Origin: an uncultured Bellilinea sp.
Lineage (GTDB): Bacteria; Chloroflexota; Anaerolineae; Anaerolineales; Anaerolineaceae
Assembly (NCBI GenBank): GCA_938040735.1
Contig: CALHYE010000006.1
Coordinates: 1 to 57,865, forward strand
Length of the DNA: 57,865 nt
Direction of reading: 5' to 3'
Position numbers and translations under genes: made by a program
Notes under the pieces: model-generated
What the model was told of the DNA's origin: nothing
What the model saw: only the letters and a program-made list of their open reading frames with translations
Database searches by the model: none
Shown here: positions 17,513-26,376 of the stretch, in pieces
How positions within the stretch are numbered: the first letter of the stretch is position 1
How the letters are laid out: each line of letters begins with the position of its first letter

Positions 17513-17518
17513 AATTCT

Positions 17519-18829
17519 ATGTCCTCCGAGAGTGAATTAAGCGAGCGCGAAAAGGAAATTTTGCGGCTTGTGGCGACCGGCGCAAGCAACAAAGAAATTG
17601 CTCAGGCGTTGTACATCAGCCCCAATACGGTTAAGGTGCATCTCCGCAATATCTTTGCAAAAATTGGTGTCGTTTCCCGCACCGAAGCCACCTTGTACGC
17701 TATCAAAATTGGTCTGATCCCCGAAGCCGTCCGCAACGAAATCCAAATTGATCGCCCTTCTACTGCTGAAAATGACGGCGCAGCCACAGAAGAACCGCCT
17801 CTTGAAGCGCGTGTCTTACCTATCAAGGGCGCAGGTTGGGTGGCGCTTTTGGTTCTTGTCTTGATTGGTATTGGTTTCTTTCGGACGAGAGGATTCAATC
17901 AAGGGGTAGTTTCTCCTGCCAATAGCGGTCAGCGTTGGAGTCAATTGGCTGACTTGCCGGAGGGTGTAGGGGGAGGTATAACGGAACGATACGAAGGGTA
18001 TCTGTATCTATTTGGTGGTGAGAAGAATGGTAAACTCAGCGGGGATGTGTTTGCATACGACATCATTCAAAACCTGTGGGAGGAAAAAGCCACAAAGCCT
18101 ACCTTCGTTAAGAATGTTCAGGCAGGAGCGCTTGGGGAAAAAATTTATCTACCCGGGGGGGAACTGGCAGATGAGACGATTACTACTCAGGTTGAGGTGT
18201 ATGACCCGCGTAACGATGTGTGGGAAATAACCACCCCTTTACCCGTTCCACTGACGGGTTACGGGCTGGCTGTGTTTGAGGGGCGATTGTATTTATTCGG
18301 CGGATGGGATGGCAATTCCTACCGGGATGAAGTCTGGGTGTTTGAACCGGATGTCAAACAATGGGCGCTTCAACAAAAAATGCCCTCCGCCCGCGCCTTT
18401 ATGGCGGCGGCTGTGCTCGGAAACAAAATTTATCTACTGGGTGGGCAAACGATTGACGGGGTGACGGATGATAGTTTGGCTTTTTACCCTAATCGCGGGA
18501 AGGATGACCCTACGGCTTGGGAGCAAAAACCTCCTCTTCCGAAAGGAAGGAAAAACTTACGTGCGGCGGTTCTGGCTGACGGGGTGTATGTCGCCGGGGG
18601 AGTTAACCAAATCGATCAACCGATCACCGATATTCTTCGGTTCAATGAATCCAGCGGGCTTTGGGAAGTTTTAGAACCACCCCCTTTACTGGTCTCGGCG
18701 GATACGGCTTTGGCGGCCAGCCAGACGCGTCTCCATTTTCTTGGAGGAACGATTGGGATGAGGGCAGCTGCCTACCATCAGGCTTATCAGGCTCTTTATA
18801 CGGTGGTGCTTCCGGCTGTCAGCCGATAA
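17519..18829 (+). CDS. LuxR-type HTH, one membrane helix, six-bladed kelch propeller
   Basis: The 436-residue protein begins with a GerE/LuxR DNA-binding domain (residues 5-66; LSEREKEILRLVATGASNKE and YISPNTVKVHLRNIFAKIG). An acidic linker and one transmembrane helix follow (about residues 105-121, WVALLVLVLIGIGF). The rest is six kelch-like repeats, recognisable by paired glycines after a hydrophobic strand (YLYLFGGEK, KIYLPGGEL, RLYLFGGWD, KIYLLGGQT, GVYVAGGVN, RLHFLGGTI). Topology places the DNA-binding head in the cytoplasm and the propeller outside. This suggests a one-component membrane-bound regulator sensing an extracellular ligand or polymer. The target genes are unknown; the divergent nucleoside transporter is one candidate. 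Confidence 0.88.
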   Translation: MSSESELSEREKEILRLVATGASNKEIAQALYISPNTVKVHLRNIFAKIGVVSRTEATLYAIKIGLIPEAVRNEIQIDRPSTAENDGAATEEPPLEARVLPIKGAGWVALLVLVLIGIGFFRTRGFNQGVVSPANSGQRWSQLADLPEGVGGGITERYEGYLYLFGGEKNGKLSGDVFAYDIIQNLWEEKATKPTFVKNVQAGALGEKIYLPGGELADETITTQVEVYDPRNDVWEITTPLPVPLTGYGLAVFEGRLYLFGGWDGNSYRDEVWVFEPDVKQWALQQKMPSARAFMAAAVLGNKIYLLGGQTIDGVTDDSLAFYPNRGKDDPTAWEQKPPLPKGRKNLRAAVLADGVYVAGGVNQIDQPITDILRFNESSGLWEVLEPPPLLVSADTALAASQTRLHFLGGTIGMRAAAYHQAYQALYTVVLPAVSR

Positions 18830-18856
18830 AAAACACCTCTTGGCGAGGCGTTTTTT
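18828..18856 (+). terminator. Intrinsic terminator after the LuxR/kelch gene
   Basis: An A-tract, CCTC and GAGG arms and a T6 run at 18851-18856 form a hairpin (AAAAAACACCTC with GAGGCGTTTTTT, one A-C mismatch). The A- and T-tracts make it usable in both directions, so it can also end transcription of the tRNA on the opposite strand. Confidence 0.75.
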
Positions 18857-18868
18857 GCGGGGGTTAAG

Positions 18869-18940
18869 AGCGGGAGACGGGACTCGAACCCGCGAATGTC
18901 AGCTTGGAAGGCTGATGCCTTACCACTTGGCGACTCCCGC
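18869..18940 (-). tRNA. tRNA-Gly (anticodon UCC)
   Basis: A full cloverleaf is visible on the minus strand: acceptor GCGGGAG/CTCCCGC, a D arm closed by GCC/GGC, anticodon arm TCAGC-CTTCCAA-GCTGA with anticodon TCC, and a T arm with TTCGAGT in the loop closed by GCGGG/CCCGT. CCA is not encoded. Confidence 0.93.
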
Positions 18941-19057
18941 TTGATGGTTTTTATTTTACCCATATCCCTACAATCGGTCAACCCTTAGGCGATTGAGATG
19001 GATTCCCTGCCATTGGTCATACCTTCCCAATACGGATCGAACTGACCACTATTTTCG

Positions 19058-20053
19058 TTATGGAAAAAGAAAAGGCGTTACGGTTCCGCGTTGAATGGGT
19101 GCAAGCAGATTGGCTGCGAATTCGCTGATTTCCAGCCGAGTGGGATTATCGGCTTCTTCAAGTCCAAGACTGTTGAGAGTCATTCGAATTTGACTGCCAT
19201 CTGCGCTGCTCTGGATAAATTCAAAAGGTTGAAGGCGAATGAACCAGCGCAGGAATTTGCTCAATTGTTCGGGGGGTAAGCGCATGATGCCGGGGTTCTG
19301 ACTGGCCTGTCCGCGGCAATAGTATTGAACACTCCAGCCGTTGAGGTAGACTTTCAATCCGTCACAAAATTCCTCAGTTGAGCCTTCCCGGCTCCAATTC
19401 AAAGCCGGAACACTGCTGGGATAGCCATCTACACTGGCTAACACCGGATTTGACTCCAGCGTGGAAGCTCGGAACTCAAAAATGTGATTGTCAATCCCCA
19501 ATCGGATGATCCGGCCTTCAACTGGCAACTGGGTGCAGGGAATTTCAGCAATGGCAATTTCCAGACAACCATCCGCAAAAGTGATTGGGCGATCGCTGAG
19601 TATTTGAATTGCCTCTGGATTATATCCAAATAGTCCGGCGAGGTATTGAACTGCCTGCAAGGCGAAAGTGGACGGTTCTTCCAGCGGGCGGATTTGGCGG
19701 ATCAGCATACCTTCTAAATCGGTGTGGTAAGTATAGATGCGCTCTCCGTAGCGCAGTGATACAATCAGGCCGGGAACCTGTTGTTCCTGACAAATTTCGC
19801 CGGGGTCGCCGGCTTCAAGACAAGAATTTTGCCAGGTTACCGCTTCGATGGCTTGAATGGTGATGCGTTGGGGTGAGATGTTCAACTCGCGGGCGAGTTC
19901 GCGTCTGGCTTGCAGGGCGGCTCCGGGAGGCTGAATAAATCCGCCGTCCTGCGGGGGCAGCGTGGCAGTTTGCCCGGCTGGCTGGTCGTTTGTATTACAG
20001 GCGCACAGCAAGAGCATGAGAAAAATCGTGAAGAGGGGAAATCGTCGAGACAT
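19058..20053 (-). CDS. Lipoprotein with two copies of a cysteine-paired beta domain
   Basis: The 331-residue protein begins with a lipoprotein signal peptide (lipobox LLCAC, Cys19). Two similar blocks follow. The first contains AVTWQNSCLEAGDPGEIC, then VPGLIVSLRYGERIYTYHTD; the second contains PITFADGCLEIAIAEIPC, then EGRIIRLGIDNHIFEFRAS. The shared plan is a W/F-x-x-x-C-L-E start, a second Cys about 10 residues later and an aromatic strand, so each block probably holds one disulfide. I recall such blocks in uncharacterised Chloroflexota lipoproteins but cannot name a function. It is monocistronic, between a tRNA and a pseudogene. Confidence 0.75.
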   Translation of the reverse strand: MSRRFPLFTIFLMLLLCACNTNDQPAGQTATLPPQDGGFIQPPGAALQARRELARELNISPQRITIQAIEAVTWQNSCLEAGDPGEICQEQQVPGLIVSLRYGERIYTYHTDLEGMLIRQIRPLEEPSTFALQAVQYLAGLFGYNPEAIQILSDRPITFADGCLEIAIAEIPCTQLPVEGRIIRLGIDNHIFEFRASTLESNPVLASVDGYPSSVPALNWSREGSTEEFCDGLKVYLNGWSVQYYCRGQASQNPGIMRLPPEQLSKFLRWFIRLQPFEFIQSSADGSQIRMTLNSLGLEEADNPTRLEISEFAANLLAPIQRGTVTPFLFP

Positions 20054-20104
20054 CCGTAATGATTGTAATAGAAATTTGGCGCTTTGTGGGTGGGGCGTGC
20101 TGGA

Positions 20105-21060
20105 ATGATTTGCGCATTACCAAAAATCAGATACATTTTGTCTTGAGGTGGTCAAACATTTTGGCTTTGACCCGAATAGCTGGCGGTTCGATCCAACCGT
20201 GAATCCGTTCGCTTCCAGCATTGCGACACAAGATATCCGCATTACCACGCGCTATTTTGAGGGTTTTATCTCACCGGCGTTGTTCGGCTCGATGCACGAA
20301 TGTGGCATGGCTTAAATGAAAATGGCGTTTCTCCGACGCTGGAACGCACCTTGCTCGCGCGCGGCGCATCCTTGGGTTTGCATGAGTCTCAATCCCGCCT
20401 GTGGGAAAATCTGGTCGGCCGCAGTCTTCCTTTCTGGAAGTATTTTTAGCCCAAGTTACTGCAAGCCTTTCCCCAGCAGTTCGAGAGAGTTCGGTTGGAG
20501 GAGTTTTACCGGGCGGTCAATAAAGTTCAGCCTTCTTTTATCCGGGTCGAAGCCGATGAAGCTACTTATAACCTGCACATCATTTTGCGCTTTGAGATAG
20601 AGCGGGAAATGATTCATGGAGAAATTGCTTTGAAAGACCTGCCCGAAGTCTGGAACAGCCGTTTCCATGAGTATCTGGGTTTGGAGATTCCCCATGATGG
20701 TCTGGGTGTGTTGCAGGATATCCACTGGTCTATGGGTTTAATTGGTTATTTTCCGACCTATTCGTTGGGCAATATCATTTCCTGTCCTGCCAGATTTGGG
20801 AGAAGGTCTTAGAGGCTATCCCCGATTTGGATGAACAGTTTGAACGCGAGCAGTTCCTGCCCCTGCGCAAGTGGCTGCGTGAAAATCTGCACAGGCACGG
20901 CCGAAAATTCACACCGAAGGAGACCCTCCAAAGAATCACCGGTAAAGCCGAAATGGATGTTGAGCCGTATTTGTGGTATTTGAATGCTGAATTTTCGGGG
21001 ATTTATGGTTTGAAGCAGGAATCAAATCGCGATCCTAACGATAGTTCTGATAAATTGTGA
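20105..21060 (+). pseudogene. Decayed M32 metallocarboxypeptidase (Taq-type), C-terminal half
   Basis: Pieced together over three frames, this stretch reads as the C-terminal half of a carboxypeptidase Taq protein: FDPNSWRFDPTVNPFASSIA, RITTRYFEGFISPALFGSMH, then the zinc site HECGH broken by a one-base deletion near 20306. It continues with SPTLERTLLARGASLGLHES, has a nonsense TAG at 20447-20449, and resumes with [20 protein letters not shown] and [12 protein letters not shown] second frameshift lies near 20793, and it ends with KWLRENLHRHGRKFTPKETL. The N-terminal half is missing. Four independent lesions make this a pseudogene. The 3' end overlaps the convergent transglycosylase gene by 26 bases. 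Confidence 0.9.
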
Positions 21061-21628
21061 GGACTTTATCCGCGTAGGCAAACCCTACGTCCATCGGGCC
21101 GTACGATTTTAAAGCCTCACGAACATCGCCTTTGCGTTGAATCAAGCCGGCCAACATTCGTACACCGTATTCAATGTTGAATTGAGGATCAAACAACTCC
21201 TGCATGGAAGGCCGGTTGGCAAAACAGGGGCCGTTGACGCACATAAATTCGGCGGCTTTACCGTCGCGCGGCATGACCTGCATCAAGCCGACTGCGCCGC
21301 TGCGCGAATAGGCATCTGGGTTGCCGCCCGATTCTTGCAGCATTACCGCCGCAATCAAATTCGGGTCGAGTTGATACTGCGCGGCAGCCTGCTGGATAAA
21401 TTGACACCATTGTTGAATTTTTTCCGGGTAGCGGGCGGAGATTTGACATTCCTCCGAAATAGATTGAGGCTCATCTTCGGATTTGGCTAGTTCCGTTGGG
21501 ACGGGAGTGGGATCGAGATCAGAAGCCTGCGCCGTAAGGGACGGACTCAAAAGCAGGCGGGAGATTCCGACAACCACAAGGATGCCAACGATCACAGCGG
21601 GAAAAATGGCTTTGCGGGGGTGGTTCAT
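21035..21628 (-). CDS. Lytic transglycosylase (SLT domain), membrane-anchored
   Basis: The 197-residue protein has an N-terminal membrane anchor (AIFPAVIVGILVVVGISRLL), a proline- and acid-rich linker and a C-terminal SLT domain. The catalytic Glu is Glu99 in AAVMLQESGGNPDAYS, followed by GAVGLMQVMPRDG, the Asn-Ile-Glu-Tyr-Gly strand and the final ALKSYG and YADKVL segments. It cleaves the MurNAc-GlcNAc bond of peptidoglycan, making anhydro-muropeptides. The ATG at 21628 has GGAGG five bases upstream. A start ten codons earlier has no site. Confidence 0.88.
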   Translation of the reverse strand: MNHPRKAIFPAVIVGILVVVGISRLLLSPSLTAQASDLDPTPVPTELAKSEDEPQSISEECQISARYPEKIQQWCQFIQQAAAQYQLDPNLIAAVMLQESGGNPDAYSRSGAVGLMQVMPRDGKAAEFMCVNGPCFANRPSMQELFDPQFNIEYGVRMLAGLIQRKGDVREALKSYGPMDVGFAYADKVLTIYQNYR

Positions 21629-21721
21629 TTCAGCCTCCGGGCAGGACAAAAGGTGCAAAAATTTTGATCAATCGGCTGAAATGATTATAGAACAATATTT
21701 CTAATTTGGGAAGAGATCATC

Positions 21722-22918
21722 TCAATGATGGAGGGGTGATTTTTGGGTGAGAAGGTATTCGAGTTGGATTGCCTCGGCCAATAATTCTTCCAGATATTCA
21801 CCCTTCAATACCCGCTCTTTCCAGTCCGGCATGAGACTATCCAACAAGACTCCTTGTCCAAAACCCGAATAATAAAAGAGGGTTTCGCCATCCATATTCG
21901 TTTTAGACATGGTGCTTATCTGGGTTTTCCAAAATTGTGCGCGGGAGGAATAATTGTTCAAGCCTAATTTCTGGATCGAATCGGTCAGGGGAGTAAAATC
22001 ATTTTGAGCGGCCATTTTCCCAATTTGCAATTCAGCATATTTGGCCGTACCTTCCAGCCATTCTCGTTTGCGTTCGTAATCAATCAGCGCGTTCGTCAAG
22101 TGAGCCGATTGCCGCCGTTCGTTTCTAACTTGCAAAAATTGCTCAGCGATTAAGGCGGCCTCTTCTCGATTGGAAATTTCTCCAGCCTTTTCGAGTATCT
22201 CCAGTTCTTTTTTCCAATTTTTCATTAAGTGTTCATCCTCAAATGGGTATTGATTTTCCCAATTCGCAATTAATTCAGCTCTTTCGAACATGGCTGGATT
22301 TTGTCTGGCCTGAAAAACATGGAACGCTTCATGAGCCAGGGAACTGATATAGGCTTCCGGCGCGAGGATCAAATTTCGGAAGAATATGCGGTAGGGAAAG
22401 ATTTCCCGCAAGAGCGGGGGAAGTTCAGCGTACATCAGATCGTGAAAGTAAATTAAGGCATATTCCTGAGTCTGGAAGGATGCAGCAATTTGATCATCCA
22501 CTTTGACGACAAAATTTTCGGGCGTCTTTTGCGGGTCGTCAATCCACGTGCGGAAAACGGTTTGACCCGACGCCGTGACCGGCAGCCATGCTCCACCGCG
22601 TTGATGGGTGCGCGGGTACATCGTCCATCCTTCAGAAAGCGGAGTTTCAAATCCCACCGCAAAAGCGGCGGCTTCGTTATAAAACACCCATGGTGTCGGT
22701 TGCTCCGACCAGCCGGGGAAAACCTCATTACCGACTTTGGAGAGAAGATGATTGGTTTCATGGGTCAGCAGCAGCTGATTTTCGGAAAGAAGTTCAGGAT
22801 TTGCGGAGGTTTTTGGAAGGGATTGGTTGATCATAAGAAGGGCTATAGAACTGAACAGGCACAATCCTGCCATCCCAAGGAGGATACCCAACAAGAGTGA
22901 TCTTTGTTTCTTCTGCAT
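21722..22918 (-). CDS. Membrane-anchored protein with HExxH and Glu motif, putative gluzincin
   Basis: The 398-residue protein has one N-terminal membrane helix (residues 7-30) and an external domain. Within it, SSLAHEAFHVFQ provides a metalloprotease HExxH (His196, Glu197, His200). About 90 residues later LEGTAKYAEL supplies a Glu (Glu289) in a helix, the arrangement of gluzincin peptidases. The region between is helical and charged. I do not recognise a named family, so the zinc protease assignment is inference from these motifs. It stands alone between the transglycosylase gene and the divergent trehalose synthase gene. Confidence 0.7.
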   Translation of the reverse strand: MQKKQRSLLLGILLGMAGLCLFSSIALLMINQSLPKTSANPELLSENQLLLTHETNHLLSKVGNEVFPGWSEQPTPWVFYNEAAAFAVGFETPLSEGWTMYPRTHQRGGAWLPVTASGQTVFRTWIDDPQKTPENFVVKVDDQIAASFQTQEYALIYFHDLMYAELPPLLREIFPYRIFFRNLILAPEAYISSLAHEAFHVFQARQNPAMFERAELIANWENQYPFEDEHLMKNWKKELEILEKAGEISNREEAALIAEQFLQVRNERRQSAHLTNALIDYERKREWLEGTAKYAELQIGKMAAQNDFTPLTDSIQKLGLNNYSSRAQFWKTQISTMSKTNMDGETLFYYSGFGQGVLLDSLMPDWKERVLKGEYLEELLAEAIQLEYLLTQKSPLHH

Positions 22919-23012
22919 GTTTATTTCCTGAAGGAAGGGTTAAGTGTTCATAATGGTTTACGCATCTGCTATAATTCGGTTGCAGGGGAAATTCAAGCGA
23001 AAGGAGCCGAAG

Positions 23013-24641
23013 ATGCATCCCAAAAGTACTCTATGGTATAAAAATGCCATATTTTACGAAGTCTATGTCCGCGCCTTTTATGATAGTAATGGGGATGGGC
23101 ATGGAGATCTGGCGGGTTTGATTCAAAAACTTGATTATTTGCAGGATTTTGGGGTGGATTGTATCTGGCTGTTGCCAATTTATCCTTCTCCCTTACGGGA
23201 TGATGGTTATGATATTGCGGATTATTACAATGTCTTACCCACCTACGGCGGCTTGGATGACTTCAAAGAATTGGTGCGGCAAGCGCATCAGCGCGGAATG
23301 CGCATTATCGCCGATCTGGTGATGAATCACACCTCGGATCAGCATCCGTGGTTTCAATCTGCGCGCAGCAGCCGAAATTCACCCTACCGCGATTATTACG
23401 TCTGGTCGGATACCGACCAAAAATACAAAGATGCCCGCATCATTTTTCTGGATACTGAAAAATCGAACTGGACCTGGGATGAAGCGGCCGGGCAGTATTA
23501 CTGGCATCGTTTTTATTCATCCCAGCCGGATCTAAATTACGATAATCCTGCCGTTCGGGAAGAGATGAAAAAAATAATCCGTTTCTGGATGGATATGGGC
23601 ATTGATGGTTTCCGTGCAGATGCCGTTCCCTATTTATTTGAACGCGAAGGCACCCATTGCGAAAACCTACCGGAAACCCACGCCTATCTTAAGGAAGTTC
23701 GCGCCTTTTTGGATGAGCATTATCCGGAAGCAATCTTGTTGGGTGAAGCCAATCAGTGGCCGGAGGATGTCTTACCGTATTTTGGCAACGGGGATGAATT
23801 GCACATGAACTTTCATTTCCCATTGATGCCGCGGCTGTACATGGCTTTGAGGAAAGAGGATAAATCTCCGCTGGAATGGGTCTTTGAACGCACGCCGTCC
23901 ATTCCCCAAAATTGTCAATGGTGTACTTTCCTTCGTAATCACGATGAGTTAACCCTGGAAATGGTTACGCCGGAAGAAAGGGAATTTATGTGGCGCGAAT
24001 ACGCGCCTGATCCCAAGATGCGCTTGAATTTAGGCATTCGCCGTCGCCTGGCGCCATTGATGGATAATGACCAGCGGCGAATTCGTTTATTGTATTCGAT
24101 GCTGTTCAGTCTTCCAGGTACACCCATTATTTACTACGGCGATGAAATTGGCATGGGCGACAACATTGAATTGTTCGACCGGAATGGGGTGCGTACCCCC
24201 ATGCAATGGGATGCCTCACCGAGCGCCGGTTTTTCATCCGCGCCGTCATCAAAATGGTATGCGCCGGTTATCTCTACCCCTCCATTTGATCCTCAACACG
24301 TAAATGTTACCGAACAATCCAAGCGCAGTGACTCGTTATATCACTTCTTGAAAAGCCTGATTGCTCTCCGTAAAGCTCGCTCCGAACTGGCAAGCGGTGA
24401 AATGGGCTGGATTGAGACGGGCTCGCCTTCGGTGGCAGCGGTCTGGCGGGCAGAAGGCAGCCGATGGCTGTGCGCGGTTCATAACCTTGCCGATAAGGTT
24501 CAAGAAATCAGCCTGAACCTGCCAGTACAAACGGGAATTTTTACCGATTTGATTGAAGGCAAAGTCCTGTTTAATCCTCTGGAAGGACGCCTAAAAGTCC
24601 AGCCATATCAAACCCTGTGGTTTGCCGGTCCACAAGAGTAA
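23013..24641 (+). CDS. treS: Trehalose synthase / maltose alpha-D-glucosyltransferase (GH13)
   Basis: The 542-residue enzyme shows the GH13 regions in order: DLVMNH (residue 101), GFRADAVPYL with nucleophile Asp203, LLGEANQWPEDV with acid/base Glu245, and FLRNHDELTLEM with Asp311. The TreS-typical segments YEVYVRAFYDSNGDGHGDL and DRNGVRTPMQWD are present. The reaction is reversible conversion of maltose to trehalose, and minor hydrolysis is usual. It lacks the C-terminal maltokinase fusion seen in some homologues. Start chosen at ATG 23013 with AAAGGAG upstream; an in-frame start at 22944 would sit before the likely -10 TATAAT at 22969. Confidence 0.88.
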   Translation: MHPKSTLWYKNAIFYEVYVRAFYDSNGDGHGDLAGLIQKLDYLQDFGVDCIWLLPIYPSPLRDDGYDIADYYNVLPTYGGLDDFKELVRQAHQRGMRIIADLVMNHTSDQHPWFQSARSSRNSPYRDYYVWSDTDQKYKDARIIFLDTEKSNWTWDEAAGQYYWHRFYSSQPDLNYDNPAVREEMKKIIRFWMDMGIDGFRADAVPYLFEREGTHCENLPETHAYLKEVRAFLDEHYPEAILLGEANQWPEDVLPYFGNGDELHMNFHFPLMPRLYMALRKEDKSPLEWVFERTPSIPQNCQWCTFLRNHDELTLEMVTPEEREFMWREYAPDPKMRLNLGIRRRLAPLMDNDQRRIRLLYSMLFSLPGTPIIYYGDEIGMGDNIELFDRNGVRTPMQWDASPSAGFSSAPSSKWYAPVISTPPFDPQHVNVTEQSKRSDSLYHFLKSLIALRKARSELASGEMGWIETGSPSVAAVWRAEGSRWLCAVHNLADKVQEISLNLPVQTGIFTDLIEGKVLFNPLEGRLKVQPYQTLWFAGPQE

Positions 24642-24648
24642 TCGAATC

Positions 24649-25155
24649 TCAGGAGTTGCCGTGCGCCAGTAGAAGGATGCGCGGCAACCCTTTTTGAATC
24701 AACCCGCTCATTTGGTCAAGGAGATCATCAATATACGATGTGGTCAGGGCAGGCGGGTCTTTGATCTCACTATTCCCATTGCTCATTTCGCTGAGCGTAA
24801 AAATCCGTCCCGAATGGTGGGGAAAAACATGAAGCAGCGCTTCTTTGTGGCCCTGCTCCATGACCAGAATCAAGTTGTGGCTGCTGAGCAGTCCTTCGTT
24901 CACCTTTTGAGAACGATGTTTTCTGAGGTCAAGACCACGGGCAAAGCTGGCTTGGATCACTTCTTCCGGGGAGGGCATTTCCTCCTGCACCCAGGTGCCG
25001 GCGCTGTTGACCCGCCATCGCTGCAAGGGAAGACCCTCTCGAATCAGGTAGTTGCGGAAAAGGGCAGCAGCAAGCGGAGAACGGATGCGGTTGGCCGTGC
25101 AGACAAACAGCACCGAAGGACGGTTGAGCGGTGCAGTTCTTCCGGCCTCAGTCAA
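24649..25155 (-). CDS. Low-molecular-weight protein-tyrosine phosphatase
   Basis: The 168-residue protein has the LMW-PTP P-loop VCTANRIRSP (Cys19, Arg25; CX5R) and the general acid in the Asp-Pro of SEIKDPPA (Asp133). In exopolysaccharide clusters such enzymes dephosphorylate tyrosine kinases that control polymer export. It follows the GDP-mannose dehydratase gene with no gap: the TTG start at 25155 immediately follows that gene's TAA. No ATG is available before the P-loop. The pairing suggests a surface-polysaccharide link. Confidence 0.85.
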   Translation of the reverse strand: MTEAGRTAPLNRPSVLFVCTANRIRSPLAAALFRNYLIREGLPLQRWRVNSAGTWVQEEMPSPEEVIQASFARGLDLRKHRSQKVNEGLLSSHNLILVMEQGHKEALLHVFPHHSGRIFTLSEMSNGNSEIKDPPALTTSYIDDLLDQMSGLIQKGLPRILLLAHGNS

Positions 25156-26226
25156 TTAGCGCTCCATGCTGACGACCTGCTGTTCCCAGCGATGCCAGTT
25201 TCCAAAACGTTCTTCCAAAATGCGTTTTCCTTCGCCGGGGCAGGGCATTCCGGCCAGTTCCAGATCGGCATCCACCATTATCCGCACCAGTTCGTGGAAG
25301 CGGACTTTGGGCTGCCAGCCCAGTTCTTGGCGGGCGCGGCTGGCATCTGCCAGCAGATAGTCCACCTCGGTGGGGCGGAAATAGCGAGGGTCAATCCGCA
25401 CATAATCTTCCCATTTCATTCCGGCATAACCGAAGGCTTCTTCTAAGAATTCACGGACGGAATGGGATTCCCCCGTTCCGATGACATAATCGTTCGGTTT
25501 ATCCTGTTGCATTATCAACCACATGGCTTCGACATATTCGGGGGCATATCCCCAGTCGCGCTTGGCATCCAGATTTCCCAGATAAAGATATTTTTGGCGG
25601 CCGGCTTTAATGGCAGCAATGGCGCGGGTGATCTTACGGGTGACAAAAGTTTCGCCGCGGCGGGGTGATTCGTGGTTGAAGAGAATGCCGTTGCAGGCAA
25701 AAATGCCGTAGCCCTCGCGGTAATTACGGGTCAGCCAGTAGGCATATACTTTTGCCGCTGCGTAAGGGCTGCGCGGTTCAAAGGGGGTGTCTTCATTTTG
25801 AGGAGGCTTTGCCCCGCCGAACATCTCACTGGAAGATGCCTGATAAAATTTTTCTTCGAAACCGCTCTTGCGGATGGCTTCCAGAATGCGGGTGGTGCCC
25901 AGAGCGGTCACATCGCCGGTGTATTCGGGCATATCAAAACTGACCCGCACATGACTTTGAGCTGCCAGATGATATACCTCATCCGGACGAACATTGTAGA
26001 TAATGTTGGAAATGGTCTCGGCTACCGAAATATCGCCGTAATGCAGGTATAAACGCACTTCGCCCCCGTTGGGGTGGGGGTCGTGGTAGATGTGATCAAT
26101 CCGGCGAGTATTGAACGTAGATGCCCGGCGGATGATGCCATGGACTTCATAACCCTTGGAGAGCAGCAACTCAGCCAGATAGGAACCATCCTGACCGGTG
26201 ATGCCGGTAATCAATGCCTTTTTCAA
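25156..26226 (-). CDS. gmd: GDP-mannose 4,6-dehydratase
   Basis: The 356-residue short-chain dehydrogenase/reductase has the NADP-binding [18 protein letters not shown] at its start, [33 protein letters not shown] and the catalytic SSSEMFG with Tyr155 and Lys159 ([12 protein letters not shown]). It converts GDP-mannose into GDP-4-keto-6-deoxymannose, the precursor of GDP-fucose, GDP-rhamnose or GDP-perosamine. The enzyme for the next step is not in the window. Length and motifs match the family closely. Confidence 0.95.
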   Translation of the reverse strand: MKKALITGITGQDGSYLAELLLSKGYEVHGIIRRASTFNTRRIDHIYHDPHPNGGEVRLYLHYGDISVAETISNIIYNVRPDEVYHLAAQSHVRVSFDMPEYTGDVTALGTTRILEAIRKSGFEEKFYQASSSEMFGGAKPPQNEDTPFEPRSPYAAAKVYAYWLTRNYREGYGIFACNGILFNHESPRRGETFVTRKITRAIAAIKAGRQKYLYLGNLDAKRDWGYAPEYVEAMWLIMQQDKPNDYVIGTGESHSVREFLEEAFGYAGMKWEDYVRIDPRYFRPTEVDYLLADASRARQELGWQPKVRFHELVRIMVDADLELAGMPCPGEGKRILEERFGNWHRWEQQVVSMER

Positions 26227-26317
26227 ATTTTCCTCCTGAGATCAAACGGCTTGATCTTCTTTTCACTTGAGAGTACTGCAAGCACAAAGTATAACCGACC
26301 CCCTTAAGAACTGTCAA

Positions 26318-26356
26318 ACAAAAATTCTGGCAGAGGATTGTTCCCTCTGCCAGAAT
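26318..26356 (-). terminator. Intrinsic terminator of the clpC gene
   Basis: A 13-bp perfect stem (26324-26336 with 26344-26356, 7-base loop) starts 21 bases after the clpC stop codon. On the minus strand it runs into TTTTTG. Confidence 0.85.
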
Positions 26357-26376
26357 AATCAGGATATTTAGAGAAT

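Noticed and set aside
17147-17518. Purine riboswitch ahead of the nucleoside importer
   Set aside because: The conserved aptamer core and paired loops are not visible on the minus strand.
20447-20449. TAG in the carboxypeptidase remnant as a recoded codon
   Set aside because: It lies among frameshifts and truncation, so decay explains it.
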